Assembly: GCF_049701175.1 (NCBI RefSeq)
Contig: NZ_JBNATW010000030.1
Span: 1 to 28,602 of the forward strand
Length of the DNA: 28,602 nt
Source: Thermovenabulum sp049701175
GTDB taxonomy: Bacteria > Bacillota > Thermosediminibacteria > Thermosediminibacterales > Thermosediminibacteraceae
Direction: 5' to 3'
Both the position numbers and the translations under genes were made by a program. Under the pieces are notes generated by a model. The model saw only the letters and a list, made by a program, of their open reading frames with translations. It ran no database searches and had not been told where the DNA came from. Below are positions 7,015 to 15,694 of this stretch, in pieces (position 1 is the stretch's first letter; every line of letters starts with the position of its first letter).

Positions 7015-8988
7015 ATGAAAATTATGGTTAAAAAAGAGGAAAAAGAGATTCTAAACGATTTTTTAGTGGAAGCTTTTGAAAACCTTGATGGAATAGAAGC
7101 AAAAATTTTAAAAATGGAAGAGAATTTTGATTTAGAACACATCAATGAGGTTTTTAGACCCCTTCATACCTTAAAGGGTTTATCGGGCTTTATGGAAGGC
7201 ATGCAGTATTTTACGAAGGTGTGTCAGGATGCAGAAGGTATACTTGATGGATTGAGGAAAGACAAAATAGAAAAGAATAGTGATATAATCGATGTTTTAT
7301 TGAATACAGTGGATTATTTGAAGAAAATATTGGACATGCTCAATGGAAAAAAGGATGAAGATGGGGATATTGAGATAGATTTAGCCGATGATTTTATTGA
7401 AAACTATAAGGAAATAGACACCCCTAAAAAAAACAATAATAATGACTCATTTTACACTTATATGCGGAAGATATTGGGTGTTTTTCAGAAATTATTAAAT
7501 AGAATTGAGTACAGTAAACTTACTAAATACATATTTATTAGAACTGAAAAAGTTTTAAATATATTCAAGAATATAATAGAAAAATCTGGTAATAGTGAGT
7601 GTATCAATTGTTATGAAGAACTTCAAAAATCATTAAATTCCAAAGACGAAATAAGTATTATAAAAACCCTTAAGGATTTTATTAAAAGGTGCAGTCAAAA
7701 TATTGAAAAATCTCTTACAGCGGGGAAGCTTGTTTGCAGGAACATACAAGAGTACTACAAAAGGGATAAGGAAAGCGAAGCCAGCTATTTAAAGGTAAAG
7801 TCAGAAAAAATTGATAATATCATAGGTTTAATCGGAGAACTTTCAACATTAAAAAACTCCTTTAACGCTGTTTACAAAGAGCTGAACGATAAATACAATC
7901 TGGCCGATGTAGCCAATAAAATAAAAAATCTTTCTGTTTTTATTCAGAGGACAACGGAAGAGCTTCAAAATGCGGTAATGGAAATAAGAATGGTTCCTGT
8001 TGAGACAATATTTGCAAAATATCAAAGGGTAGTTAGGGATCTCAGCAAAAAGTTGAATAAAGAGGTTGAACTGATAATAGATGCTAAGGATTCTATCATC
8101 GACAAAAACTTAGCAGAAAAGTTAAATGAACCCTTTCTCCACCTGATTAGGAATGCGGTGGACCACGGGATAGAATTTCCTGAAGAGAGAAAAATAAAAG
8201 GCAAAAAGGAGAAAGGTACAATAAAGATAACGGCCGAAAATAAAGGAAGATACATATTGATTGAGTTTTATGATGACGGCAAAGGTTTAAATAAAGATAA
8301 GATCATAAATAAAGCATTGGAAAAAGGATTGATAAGTGAAGAAAGGTTGAGCGGGCTAAGAGACAAGGATATATATAATTTAATTTTCTTGCCGGGCTTT
8401 TCTACTGCCCAAAATGTTACGGAGATATCCGGCAGAGGAGTTGGTATGGAAATAGTGAAAAATGTAGTGGATGATGTGAAAGGAAGTATAGAGGTTATAA
8501 CAGAAAAGGATAAGTTTACCAAATTTGTACTTAAATTACCATTGATGCTGTCGTTGAACCATGGAATATTGGTTTGTGCAAATGATAATAAGTTTTTGAT
8601 ACCTATGGATTATATAGAAGAGATTATAAGGATAAATATAAATGATATTGTGTTTTACAACAAAAAGGCTTTTGGAGAAGTAAGAGGAAAGGTGTTATCA
8701 TTTATACCCCTTTCTTTAATTATGGATAAGTTTTCAAAAAATATTGAAGAGGAATTATTGGAAAATAAAAATTATAACGGTGAATTGACTGCTCTCGTAA
8801 TTAATTGTGAGGGTAGGTACTACTCTTTAGTAATTAAAGAAATATTGGGGCAACAGGAATTCGTTTTAAAAAATCTGCCGGGCAACATAAAGGAAAATGG
8901 ATTCCTTTTAGGAGCAACTATAGATGTAGATGGGAATATTATTCCTGTTATTAACCCTTACGATGTAATAAAAGTTTATAATAGTTAG
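7015..8988 (+). CDS. cheA: CheA chemotaxis histidine kinase
   Basis: CheA autophosphorylates under receptor/CheW control and passes phosphate to CheY and CheB. The 657-residue protein starts with an Hpt domain whose phosphorylated residue is His51 in LHTLKG. It continues with a dimerisation helix pair, then the ATPase core with N-box HLIRNAVDHG (from residue 376), G1 DDGKGL, FLPGFSTA and G2 GRGVGME, and ends in a CheW-like regulatory domain. Between Hpt and dimerisation (about 125-245) lies an Asn/Lys-rich helical stretch that I do not recognise as a CheY-binding P2 domain. ATG 7015 is preferred over tandem GTGs at 7003/7006 because GGTGGTG at 7002-7008 fits as its ribosome site. Confidence 0.97.
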   Translation: MKIMVKKEEKEILNDFLVEAFENLDGIEAKILKMEENFDLEHINEVFRPLHTLKGLSGFMEGMQYFTKVCQDAEGILDGLRKDKIEKNSDIIDVLLNTVDYLKKILDMLNGKKDEDGDIEIDLADDFIENYKEIDTPKKNNNNDSFYTYMRKILGVFQKLLNRIEYSKLTKYIFIRTEKVLNIFKNIIEKSGNSECINCYEELQKSLNSKDEISIIKTLKDFIKRCSQNIEKSLTAGKLVCRNIQEYYKRDKESEASYLKVKSEKIDNIIGLIGELSTLKNSFNAVYKELNDKYNLADVANKIKNLSVFIQRTTEELQNAVMEIRMVPVETIFAKYQRVVRDLSKKLNKEVELIIDAKDSIIDKNLAEKLNEPFLHLIRNAVDHGIEFPEERKIKGKKEKGTIKITAENKGRYILIEFYDDGKGLNKDKIINKALEKGLISEERLSGLRDKDIYNLIFLPGFSTAQNVTEISGRGVGMEIVKNVVDDVKGSIEVITEKDKFTKFVLKLPLMLSLNHGILVCANDNKFLIPMDYIEEIIRININDIVFYNKKAFGEVRGKVLSFIPLSLIMDKFSKNIEEELLENKNYNGELTALVINCEGRYYSLVIKEILGQQEFVLKNLPGNIKENGFLLGATIDVDGNIIPVINPYDVIKVYNS

Positions 8989-9019
8989 TGCTTCCCCGCA
9001 TATGAAAGGGGGGGATATT

Positions 9020-10258
9020 TTGAGCTATTTTTTGCTTCTTGACAGTTATAACAGGCAAAGATGTGCTTTAGCTTTAATAGATTTAGATAATTTCAGGTAC
9101 ATAAATGAGGTGTATGGATACAAAATAGGGGATGAATTATTGAAAACTATTAGCCAAGAATTAGTAGAAATTTTGAAAGGAATTGGTATTTTATACAGAT
9201 TTAATGGGAGTAAATTTATAATATTATTTAATACTTTGGATCCTGAAATTGTTAAAAAATATATTTATAAAGTAATAAAAAGGTTTGAAAGAAGTTTTAA
9301 AATAAAGGATATGGAATTTTTTATCCCTGTAAATTTGGGAGTTTATTTTTCAAAGATGTGCGAAGATATTTATGAAATAATCCGCAAGGCAGAGACTGCG
9401 ATGTATGAGTCTAAGAAAAGCGGGAAATATAAATGCACTTTTTACAATGATAGTATTGAGGATAAAGTTTTAAGAAAAGGGATAATTTCTAATGAGATTA
9501 GGAAATCTATAGTAAACGATGAATTAAAGCTTTTGTATCAACCTATTTTTAATTTAAAAAATAAAAGATTCGAAGAAGTTGAAGTTCTTTTAAGGTGGAA
9601 AAGCAGGAAATTGGGCGAAATACCTCCAGTGGAATTTATACCCATAGCAGAGGAGAATGGTTTTATAAAGGATTTAGGGTATTGGGTAATTGAGAAGGCG
9701 TGTTATCAGCAGAAAATATGGAAAGATAAAGGGATTTCCTTAAAATTAAACATAAATGTTTCACCTGTTCAGCTTAAAGATAAAGATTTTTTCAAAAGGG
9801 TAAAAGAAATTATTATAAGGACAGGTGGGGAATACAAAAATATTAAGTTTGAGATAACAGAGACACAAATATTGGAAAATGAGATTGAAAATGTAAATGC
9901 TATGAAACTATTAAAAAAAATTGGTATAGTTTTTTTGCTCGATGATTTTGGTGCAGGTTATTCCTCAATAAAAAACTTAGTAAATTTTCCTGTAAATGAG
10001 GTTAAAATTGACAAATATTTTATAAATAACATGCTTAAAAGTAAAAAGGTGTTCGATATTATAAGACTTTTTATTGTAGTTTCCCATAAAATAGGTTATA
10101 AGGTTATCGCTGAAGGAGTTGAAAACAAAGAAGAGATAATTTTGCTTGTAAAATTAGGTTGTGATAAAATTCAAGGTTACTATATAAGCAAACCCATTGA
10201 TGAAGAGAAAATTCTATTATTTTTGTCTAATTCTGCAAATTATATAAAAATCTTGTAA
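9020..10258 (+). CDS. Degenerate GGDEF plus EAL c-di-GMP phosphodiesterase
   Basis: This is a 412-residue cytosolic protein. The N-terminal GGDEF-type domain (about 1-155) has lost its signature: residues 62-66 read NGSKF in place of GGDEF, so cyclase activity is unlikely. The EAL domain (about 160-412) keeps the catalytic set: Glu188 (as EVL), Asn in NVSPVQL, Glu in EITETQ, Asp308/Asp309 in DDFGAG, Lys329 in VKIDK, Glu365 in AEGVE and Gln in QGYYISKP. It is predicted to hydrolyse c-di-GMP to pGpG. TTG 9020 is preferred because AAAGGGGGGG (9005-9014) precedes it; ATG 9002 has no upstream ribosome site. It is the last gene of an operon gated by a c-di-GMP riboswitch, which suggests feedback. 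Confidence 0.85.
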   Translation: MSYFLLLDSYNRQRCALALIDLDNFRYINEVYGYKIGDELLKTISQELVEILKGIGILYRFNGSKFIILFNTLDPEIVKKYIYKVIKRFERSFKIKDMEFFIPVNLGVYFSKMCEDIYEIIRKAETAMYESKKSGKYKCTFYNDSIEDKVLRKGIISNEIRKSIVNDELKLLYQPIFNLKNKRFEEVEVLLRWKSRKLGEIPPVEFIPIAEENGFIKDLGYWVIEKACYQQKIWKDKGISLKLNINVSPVQLKDKDFFKRVKEIIIRTGGEYKNIKFEITETQILENEIENVNAMKLLKKIGIVFLLDDFGAGYSSIKNLVNFPVNEVKIDKYFINNMLKSKKVFDIIRLFIVVSHKIGYKVIAEGVENKEEIILLVKLGCDKIQGYYISKPIDEEKILLFLSNSANYIKIL

Positions 10259-10348
10259 ATTTATAGTTTTTTATTAAAAGAGAATTTGATAAAATATTAT
10301 TCGGCAACTTTTTTGTAAAATTTAAAACTTAATAAAGGCAGGTGAAAA

Positions 10349-12373
10349 ATGTTGATGAAGTTTAACTCGGTAAGGTTCAAAATAAACATACTTCCCCTTA
10401 TTGTAATATTTGTATTGATATTAGCTATAAGCATTTCTGCTGGGCAGATTGTGAAAATCCGGATGATTGATCAAATGGAAAAAGATGGGTTTAATTTGGC
10501 AAGTCAGATTGCCGAACAGATTCAAAGTAATGCAAAGTCAATGGAGATAATAAACGGGAGCATAGAAAACAAAATAAGGGAAGCTGCAAATCTTGTAATA
10601 CAAAACAGAGATGAGGTAAACGATGATTACCTTACCAAAATTGCAAAATCCCTAAATGTGGACGAGATTAATGTGGCAGATAAGACAGGCAAGATAATTT
10701 TTTCCAATTTAAAGGAGAATATAGGCTATGTCTATGATGAAAACCATGTGGCACAAAAGCTTTTAAAAGGTGAAGCAAATGAGTTAATGGAAGAAATACG
10801 AAAAAGCAAGACTTCTGATAATTATTACAAATACGGTTATGTGAAAATGCCCGACGGGGGCTTTGTGCAGATAGGCATCCTTGCCACAAATGTTCAAAAA
10901 CTGTTTGAGGATATAAGCTATCAAAAGCTCATTGATACTATTGCAACAAAAAAAGGCATTGTTTATGCTCTAATCTTGGACAACAATGCTAAGGCTATAG
11001 CAGATAGCGATAAGGAAGAATTAGGGAAGGTGCTTACTGATGTAGGCAGTCAAACTGCAGCAGTTAAAGGGATGCCTTATGCGTCTACATACTACGATGA
11101 GGCAACAAAACAGTTGGTTTACGATGTGCTCGTGCCGCTTTTTGTTAACGGCAAGCATGTAGGAGCTGTGGACATTGGCCTTTCCATGGCTGAGGTCAAT
11201 GCTACGGTCAAAAATACCATGATTTTGATTATAGCAATTGGATTGTTAGGCTTTATAATTGTTGCAGCGATACTTTACAAAACATCGAGTAATGTGGTTA
11301 AAACCTTGCGTATAACAGAAGATTACATAGAAAAAATATCTGAAGGGGATTTTACATTTGAAGTTACCGAAAAATACCTTAGATTAAAGGATGAATTCGG
11401 GAAAATAATGCTTGCAATAAAGAAGGTGAAGGATAATTTCCGTGCTATAACTTTGAGGTTAAGGGAAAACTCAAATACCCTTTTTTCAACTGCTGAAAAC
11501 TTGAGTGCAGCATCACAGCAGATGGCAGCGTCAAGCGGTGAAGTTGCAAAAACTATACAGGAAGTGGCAAATGGAACATCTCAGGAGGCTCATGATATAG
11601 AAGAAGTGGTAAGACGTTTAGACAACATTTCGAAAAATATGGGAAAACTTTTTGATATAATTAAAAATATTAAAGAAACATCTAAAATAACCGAAGGGAA
11701 AGCATCTGCGGGTAAGGATTCTCTTGGACTTTTATACAGGGCTTTCGAAGAAATCAAAAATTCTTTTACAGAGGTTTTGAGTAAAATCAATGTACTTACT
11801 CAGTCTCTTTCACAGATATCAAACATAAATGAAGTGATTACGGGTATTTCTCAGCAAACAAACCTTCTCGCATTAAATGCTGCAATTGAAGCTGCAAGAG
11901 CAGGAGAGGTCGGAAGGGGCTTTGCTGTAGTAGCTTCCGAAATTAGAAAGCTTGCCGAGGAGTCGAGGGTTTCTTCAGACAAGATTAAAAAATTAATAGA
12001 AACAATAAAAGGGGAAACCCAACAGGTATACGAAACAACCGAAAATACCGGGAAAATGGTTACTGAACAACTGTCGGCAGCGGATAATGTAGTGAAGTCC
12101 TTAGATGAAATAATTGATAGTGTAACCAATATGATTCCATTAATAGATATGGCGTATTCAAATATGGATGAGGTAGTGAAAATGAAGGATGAGGTGTTAA
12201 ATAGGGCAGAGAATGTAAATGCAGTCATTCAGGAAACATCCGCATCTGCTGAGGAGATTTCTGCTTCTGCAGAAGAATTGAGTGCTTCTACTCAAGAGAT
12301 AGCAGCAACAGCTCAAAGCCTTACAAATATGGCAAAAGAAATTTCGGAGAATATGCAGCAGTTTAAGGTTTGA
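10349..12373 (+). CDS. Transmembrane chemoreceptor (Cache-like sensor, HAMP, MCP signal domain)
   Basis: This is a 674-residue membrane chemoreceptor. A hydrophobic helix at about 13-33 leads into an extracellular sensor of about 255 residues resembling a double-Cache fold, which in this family binds small ligands. A second membrane helix (about 291-312) is followed by a HAMP linker and the signalling hairpin, with tip QQTNLLALNAAIEAARAG starting at residue 502. The C-terminus is Glu/Ala/Ser-rich with no CheR-binding pentapeptide. AGGCAGGTG precedes ATG 10349. It lies 90 nt after the EAL gene with no convincing terminator between, so it may be read from the chemosensory operon; a strong terminator follows it. 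The ligand is unknown. Confidence 0.93.
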   Translation: MLMKFNSVRFKINILPLIVIFVLILAISISAGQIVKIRMIDQMEKDGFNLASQIAEQIQSNAKSMEIINGSIENKIREAANLVIQNRDEVNDDYLTKIAKSLNVDEINVADKTGKIIFSNLKENIGYVYDENHVAQKLLKGEANELMEEIRKSKTSDNYYKYGYVKMPDGGFVQIGILATNVQKLFEDISYQKLIDTIATKKGIVYALILDNNAKAIADSDKEELGKVLTDVGSQTAAVKGMPYASTYYDEATKQLVYDVLVPLFVNGKHVGAVDIGLSMAEVNATVKNTMILIIAIGLLGFIIVAAILYKTSSNVVKTLRITEDYIEKISEGDFTFEVTEKYLRLKDEFGKIMLAIKKVKDNFRAITLRLRENSNTLFSTAENLSAASQQMAASSGEVAKTIQEVANGTSQEAHDIEEVVRRLDNISKNMGKLFDIIKNIKETSKITEGKASAGKDSLGLLYRAFEEIKNSFTEVLSKINVLTQSLSQISNINEVITGISQQTNLLALNAAIEAARAGEVGRGFAVVASEIRKLAEESRVSSDKIKKLIETIKGETQQVYETTENTGKMVTEQLSAADNVVKSLDEIIDSVTNMIPLIDMAYSNMDEVVKMKDEVLNRAENVNAVIQETSASAEEISASAEELSASTQEIAATAQSLTNMAKEISENMQQFKV

Positions 12374-12392
12374 TTTTAAAATAGTAAAAATG

Positions 12393-12427
12393 GGAGAACC
12401 TTTAAAAGGGGTTCTCCTCAAATTTTT
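12393..12427 (+). terminator. Intrinsic terminator after the membrane chemoreceptor
   Basis: Perfect 8-bp stem GGAGAACC (12393-12400) with GGTTCTCC (12410-12417), extended inside by T-A pairs, then TCAAATTTTT. It ends the chemosensory region just before the queG ribosome site. The T-tract is interrupted, so strength is moderate. Confidence 0.7.
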
Positions 12428-12444
12428 ATGGAAGGTGCGTGAAA

Positions 12445-13479
12445 GTGAATTTTTTTGATATAAAACAAGAAATCATCAGTTTTTCTAAAATAATCGGGAT
12501 CGATCTAATAGGTTTTGCAAAGGCGCAGCCTTTTTTCAAAGAATATGATTTTTTATTGGAAAGAAAAAGAAAAGGTTTAATATCACCCTTTGAAGAAGAG
12601 GATTTAGAAAAAAGGTGCTTTCCAGAAAAAATAATGAATGGTGTAAGGACTATCATAGTTTTTGCAGTGAGCTATCTGAATTATTACAACTCGTCCCTAT
12701 TATTCACAGAGAATAACATTGAGGTAAACAATAAAAGGGGAATAATTTCAAAATACGCTTGCATTTTAGATTATCATTTAGTTTTAAAGGGCAAACTTTC
12801 AAAGATTGCTCTGTTTATAAAAAACAATTTCAATGCTAATGCCATGGTTTTCGTAGATACGGGAAGCCTTTTAGAAAGAGCAGCTGCAAAAAGGGCAGGT
12901 ATAGGGTATATAGGGCAAAATACATGCCTTTTTACAAAGGAATTTGGGTCTTATGTTTTTTTGGGGGAGATCTTAACCGATCTTGAATTACCGGAAGATG
13001 AACAGGCAGAGAGTCTTTGTACAGGCTGCGGAAGATGCATTAAAGCCTGCCCAACGGGGGCACTTTACGAACCTTTTAAAATCAATCCTTTCAAGTGTTT
13101 GTCTTATATCACCCAATCAAAAAATGTGATAACAGATAAAGAAATTATCCATGCCTTTGGAAATAGGCTTTTCGGATGCGATACATGTCAAGATGTTTGC
13201 CCTAACAACCGTAAGGAAAATTTAATTATTAAAAATCACGGGGATTTTCTATTAGATAATAATATACCTTTAGATCCTCTATACATTTTAAATATAAAAA
13301 ATAAAGAGTTTGAAGGCTATTTCGGTAAAACCCCCATTGCATGGAGAGGCAGGAATGTTTTAAGGAGAAATGCCTTAATTGTTATGGCAAATACAGGACA
13401 ATTAAAAGAGGTAAATAAGGAAATACTCTTAGATTTATCCGAATTGGTGAGAAAACAGGCAGAAGTTTTATTTAAATAA
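12445..13479 (+). CDS. queG: Epoxyqueuosine reductase QueG
   Basis: QueG performs the last step of queuosine synthesis, reducing epoxyqueuosine in tRNA position 34 with cobalamin and two 4Fe-4S clusters. The 344-residue protein shows the family signature around residues 138-160 (VDTGSLLERAAAKRAG, then YIGQNT), where many members have WIGK. The cluster ligands are Cys192, 195, 198 and 202 in CTGCGRCIKACP, and Cys218, 245, 248 and 252, including GCDTCQDVCP. A RRNALIVMANTG helix near the end matches the usual C-terminus. I chose GTG 12445 because AAGGTG (12432-12437) is correctly spaced from it; GTG 12439 is too close. It appears to be a single-gene unit between two terminators. Confidence 0.93.
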   Translation: MNFFDIKQEIISFSKIIGIDLIGFAKAQPFFKEYDFLLERKRKGLISPFEEEDLEKRCFPEKIMNGVRTIIVFAVSYLNYYNSSLLFTENNIEVNNKRGIISKYACILDYHLVLKGKLSKIALFIKNNFNANAMVFVDTGSLLERAAAKRAGIGYIGQNTCLFTKEFGSYVFLGEILTDLELPEDEQAESLCTGCGRCIKACPTGALYEPFKINPFKCLSYITQSKNVITDKEIIHAFGNRLFGCDTCQDVCPNNRKENLIIKNHGDFLLDNNIPLDPLYILNIKNKEFEGYFGKTPIAWRGRNVLRRNALIVMANTGQLKEVNKEILLDLSELVRKQAEVLFK

Positions 13480-13483
13480 ATAA

Positions 13484-13512
13484 GGAGCAGTAGCAAACTG
13501 CTCCCTCTTTTA
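13484..13512. terminator. Bidirectional terminator between queG and the CotF-like genes
   Basis: Perfect 8-bp inverted repeat GGAGCAGT (13484-13491) and ACTGCTCC (13497-13504) with a 5-nt loop, followed by CTCTTTT on the + strand. It separates the converging queG and minus-strand CotF-like genes and could act on both. Confidence 0.75.
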
Positions 13513-13527
13513 TGGATTTCATATATT

Positions 13528-13755
13528 TTATTGGACCTTGTACCAACCTTTTTTATTCATTAGGTCAAAAATCATTTTAGCGTGATTTTGTTCATCGTCT
13601 TGAATTTGTTTTAAAGCATTTCTTACTGCTTCATTTGCGCACTCCATGATTGCAGTGTCATAAAGACCTGAAACGTGCTTTTCGGTCATCAAAAGATCCT
13701 GCAATATATCCTTATCACTTGCAAAACCTGTTGTTTGGCCTTGAGTTTGCATCAT
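13528..13755 (-). CDS. CotF-like spore coat protein (small)
   Basis: This is a 75-residue helical protein of the CotF spore-coat family, which has a ferritin-like helical fold. Typical features are DKDILQDLLMTEKHVSGLYDTAI, given here only as a region (residues 14-36), then a helix with ECANEAVRN and DDEQNHAKMIFDLM near residues 53-66, and a short GWYKVQ tail. GGAGGT lies 9 nt before the start. It is probably co-transcribed with the CotF-like gene 41 nt upstream on the same strand. The role in the coat is family knowledge; the E-x-x-H residues do not by themselves prove metal binding. Confidence 0.82.
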   Translation of the reverse strand: MMQTQGQTTGFASDKDILQDLLMTEKHVSGLYDTAIMECANEAVRNALKQIQDDEQNHAKMIFDLMNKKGWYKVQ

Positions 13756-13796
13756 AATTATCTTACCTCCATTTTTAATAATTTCAAAGGATTATA

Positions 13797-14006
13797 TTAC
13801 TGCTGAGGAACCTGCAGGCCTGCTTGCTGAAATAGATTGACTATGGTGTCCACATGCTGCTGTTCACGATTGGCAATGTTTCTTAAAAGGGATGCAACCT
13901 CGGGGTCACGCACCTGATTTGCAAAGTTGGTGTACTTTGTAACGCAAAGCCTCTCCTGGCCTAAGGCATCCTGAAGGTACATTTTTTCCTTTTGTGTAAA
14001 TTGCAT
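13797..14006 (-). CDS. CotF-like / ferritin-fold small protein
   Basis: This 69-residue helical protein resembles CotF-type spore coat proteins: QKEKMYLQDALGQERLCV at residues 5-22 and NREQQHVDTIVNLFQQAG near the C-terminus. It shows the same pattern as its neighbour, a DxLxxEK-like first helix and an E-x-x-H second helix, but has little direct identity with it. GGAGGTG (14012-14018) precedes ATG. It is the first gene of a two-gene minus-strand unit that diverges from the ModE-like gene across a 195-nt gap. I did not see a clear sigma-E, sigma-G or sigma-K promoter, so sporulation control is inferred only from family. Confidence 0.78.
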   Translation of the reverse strand: MQFTQKEKMYLQDALGQERLCVTKYTNFANQVRDPEVASLLRNIANREQQHVDTIVNLFQQAGLQVPQQ

Positions 14007-14127
14007 CGTAACACCTCCAAAATAAATTTTCGTTAATATTTTTTCAATTCGAAGCCTTTGATATACTGGGAAAAGGATAACGAAATACCATCAAATGGAA
14101 TGTAAAACTTAGTATAATCTTTCAATC

Positions 14128-14156
14128 TTGACAAAAAATGAAGCTTGGATTATTCT
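14128..14156 (+). promoter_or_regulatory. Sigma-A-type promoter for the ModE-like/nifS/thiI operon
   Basis: TTGACA (14128-14133), 17-nt spacer, TATTCT (14151-14156). It lies about 45 nt upstream of the ModE-like start in the divergent gap, and no terminator follows until after thiI. Confidence 0.65.
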
Positions 14157-14201
14157 TTTTGTGAACTAATATAATAATTTTGAATATTTAGGGGTAATTT
14201 T

Positions 14202-14534
14202 ATGGATATAAAATATAAATTATGGTTTGAAAAAGATGGGAAATTAATCTTAGGCGATGGTTTGTATAACCTTTTGACGCTGATAAAAAAATACGGCTCC
14301 ATTAATCAGGCAGCTATTGCTTCAAACATGTCCTACAGACAGGCGTGGGGAAAAATAAAAAAAGCGGAAGAAAGGCTGGGCTATAAATTGCTTTTAAGGA
14401 AAAAAGGTGGGGAATACGGCGGAGGAGCAGTTTTAACACAAGAAGGGATGGAGTTGGTTAAAAACTATGAAGCAATTGTAGAAAAAATTGATATTTTAAT
14501 AAATGAATTTAAAAATATTTATAAAGAGGTGTAA
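14202..14534 (+). CDS. ModE N-terminal-type winged-helix regulator, no ligand domain
   Basis: The 110-residue protein corresponds to the DNA-binding domain of molybdate regulator ModE. It has the helix-turn-helix GSINQAAIASNMSYRQAWGK (about residues 40-59), then EERLGYKLLLRK and a glycine-rich wing, GGEYGGGAVLTQEG. The molybdate-binding TOBE domains of full ModE are absent, so any effector must bind elsewhere or not at all. A C-terminal helix (residues 87-105) may dimerise it. AGGGG precedes the ATG. It sits 2 nt ahead of a cysteine desulfurase gene and is probably co-transcribed, which suggests autoregulation or a link to sulfur or cofactor supply. The target is not shown by the sequence. 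Confidence 0.82.
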   Translation: MDIKYKLWFEKDGKLILGDGLYNLLTLIKKYGSINQAAIASNMSYRQAWGKIKKAEERLGYKLLLRKKGGEYGGGAVLTQEGMELVKNYEAIVEKIDILINEFKNIYKEV

Positions 14535-14536
14535 AA

Positions 14537-15691
14537 ATGAAAAGGGAAGTATATCTTGACAACAGTGCTACAACTAAGGTTTTAAAAGAAGTGGCAGATG
14601 AGGTTTATAAGGTTTTGATGGAGGATTACGGCAACCCTTCATCTTTGCATAGTAAAGGCCTTTATGCAGAAAAAGCTGTAAGGGAAGCAAGGAGGGTAAT
14701 CTCAAATTTTTTGGGAGTGGAAGAAAAGGAAATATATTTTACTTCCGGAGGCACTGAATCCAACAATGTTGCCATAAAGGGTGCGGTAAAAGCCTTAAAA
14801 AGGAAGGGAAAACATATTATTACAACATCAATAGAACACCCTTCTGTACTTGAGGTGTGCAGAGAACTGGAAGAGGAAGGTTTTAAGGTTACCTATCTTC
14901 CCGTAGGGGAGGATGGAATAGTAAAGGTTTCAGATGTTAAGAATGCAGTTAACAGCGAAACGGTGCTGGTCAGTATTATGCATGTAAACAATGAAGTGGG
15001 GAGTATACAACCCATTGAAGAAATAGCGGATTTTTTAAAAGAAAAGGGCATTGTCTTCCATGTAGATGCCGTCCAGTCTTTTGGTAAAATTCCTTTAATT
15101 TCAGGTTTAAAAGGTATTAGTCTTCTTTCAGCAAGTGCCCATAAGGTTTACGGACCTAAAGGGATAGGTATTTTATACAAAAAGGATAAAATCAAAATTG
15201 AACCATTAATACACGGAGGAGGGCAGGAAAGGGGATTGAGGTCGGGTACCGAAAATGTACCCGGCATTGCAGGATTTTGCAAAGCAGTTGAGATTTTAGA
15301 AAAAAATTTTTCTCTATGGAAGGAAAAAATGGGTAATCTGAAAGAAAGGTTAAAAACAGGAATAATTGATTTGATTGAAGATGTAGTGATAAACACCCCT
15401 GAAACAAAAAGTGCGCCCCATATATTAAATGTCTCTTTTTTAGGTGTTAAAGCAGAAGTATTGCTTCATGCTTTAGAGAATTACGGAATTTACGTTTCTA
15501 CAGGCTCTGCCTGTTCTTCTCATAAAAAGGTAAAAAGCCATGTGCTCGTTGCTATGGGGAAAAAAGAAGAAGAAATAGAAGGTGCAGTTAGGTTTAGCCT
15601 TAGCCCTTTTATTACTGAAGAAGAAATTGACTATACTCTTGATGTTTTAAAAAATCAGGTTAAAGAATTAAGAAGATTTAAACGGAGGTAG
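14537..15691 (+). CDS. Cysteine desulfurase (NifS/IscS type)
   Basis: This is a PLP enzyme that takes sulfur from cysteine to form an enzyme persulfide and alanine. The 384-residue protein has the N-terminal YLDNSATT motif, SGGTESNN in the cofactor region, SIEHPSV, DAVQSFGK, Lys203 in SAHKVYGPKG for the PLP Schiff base, RSGTENV, and active-site Cys326 in STGSACSS. The loop around this Cys is the flexible NifS/IscS type rather than SufS. The next gene, thiI, starts 3 nt later with its GGAGGT inside the end of this gene. That pairing resembles the dedicated desulfurase-ThiI pairs (NifZ-ThiI of Bacillus subtilis), so tRNA 4-thiouridine is the likely main sulfur sink. Confidence 0.95.
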   Translation: MKREVYLDNSATTKVLKEVADEVYKVLMEDYGNPSSLHSKGLYAEKAVREARRVISNFLGVEEKEIYFTSGGTESNNVAIKGAVKALKRKGKHIITTSIEHPSVLEVCRELEEEGFKVTYLPVGEDGIVKVSDVKNAVNSETVLVSIMHVNNEVGSIQPIEEIADFLKEKGIVFHVDAVQSFGKIPLISGLKGISLLSASAHKVYGPKGIGILYKKDKIKIEPLIHGGGQERGLRSGTENVPGIAGFCKAVEILEKNFSLWKEKMGNLKERLKTGIIDLIEDVVINTPETKSAPHILNVSFLGVKAEVLLHALENYGIYVSTGSACSSHKKVKSHVLVAMGKKEEEIEGAVRFSLSPFITEEEIDYTLDVLKNQVKELRRFKRR

Positions 15692-15694
15692 CCT

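Noticed and set aside
10259..10348. Search for a second riboswitch or a sigma-28 promoter before the membrane chemoreceptor
   Set aside because: No GEMM core, no terminator hairpin and no TAAA/GCCGATAA pair were found; only an AT-rich gap with a ribosome site.
11851..12228. 125-codon open frame antisense to the membrane chemoreceptor tip
   Set aside because: It has the same composition effect as the other antisense frame and mirrors the conserved tip sequence; there is no ribosome site.
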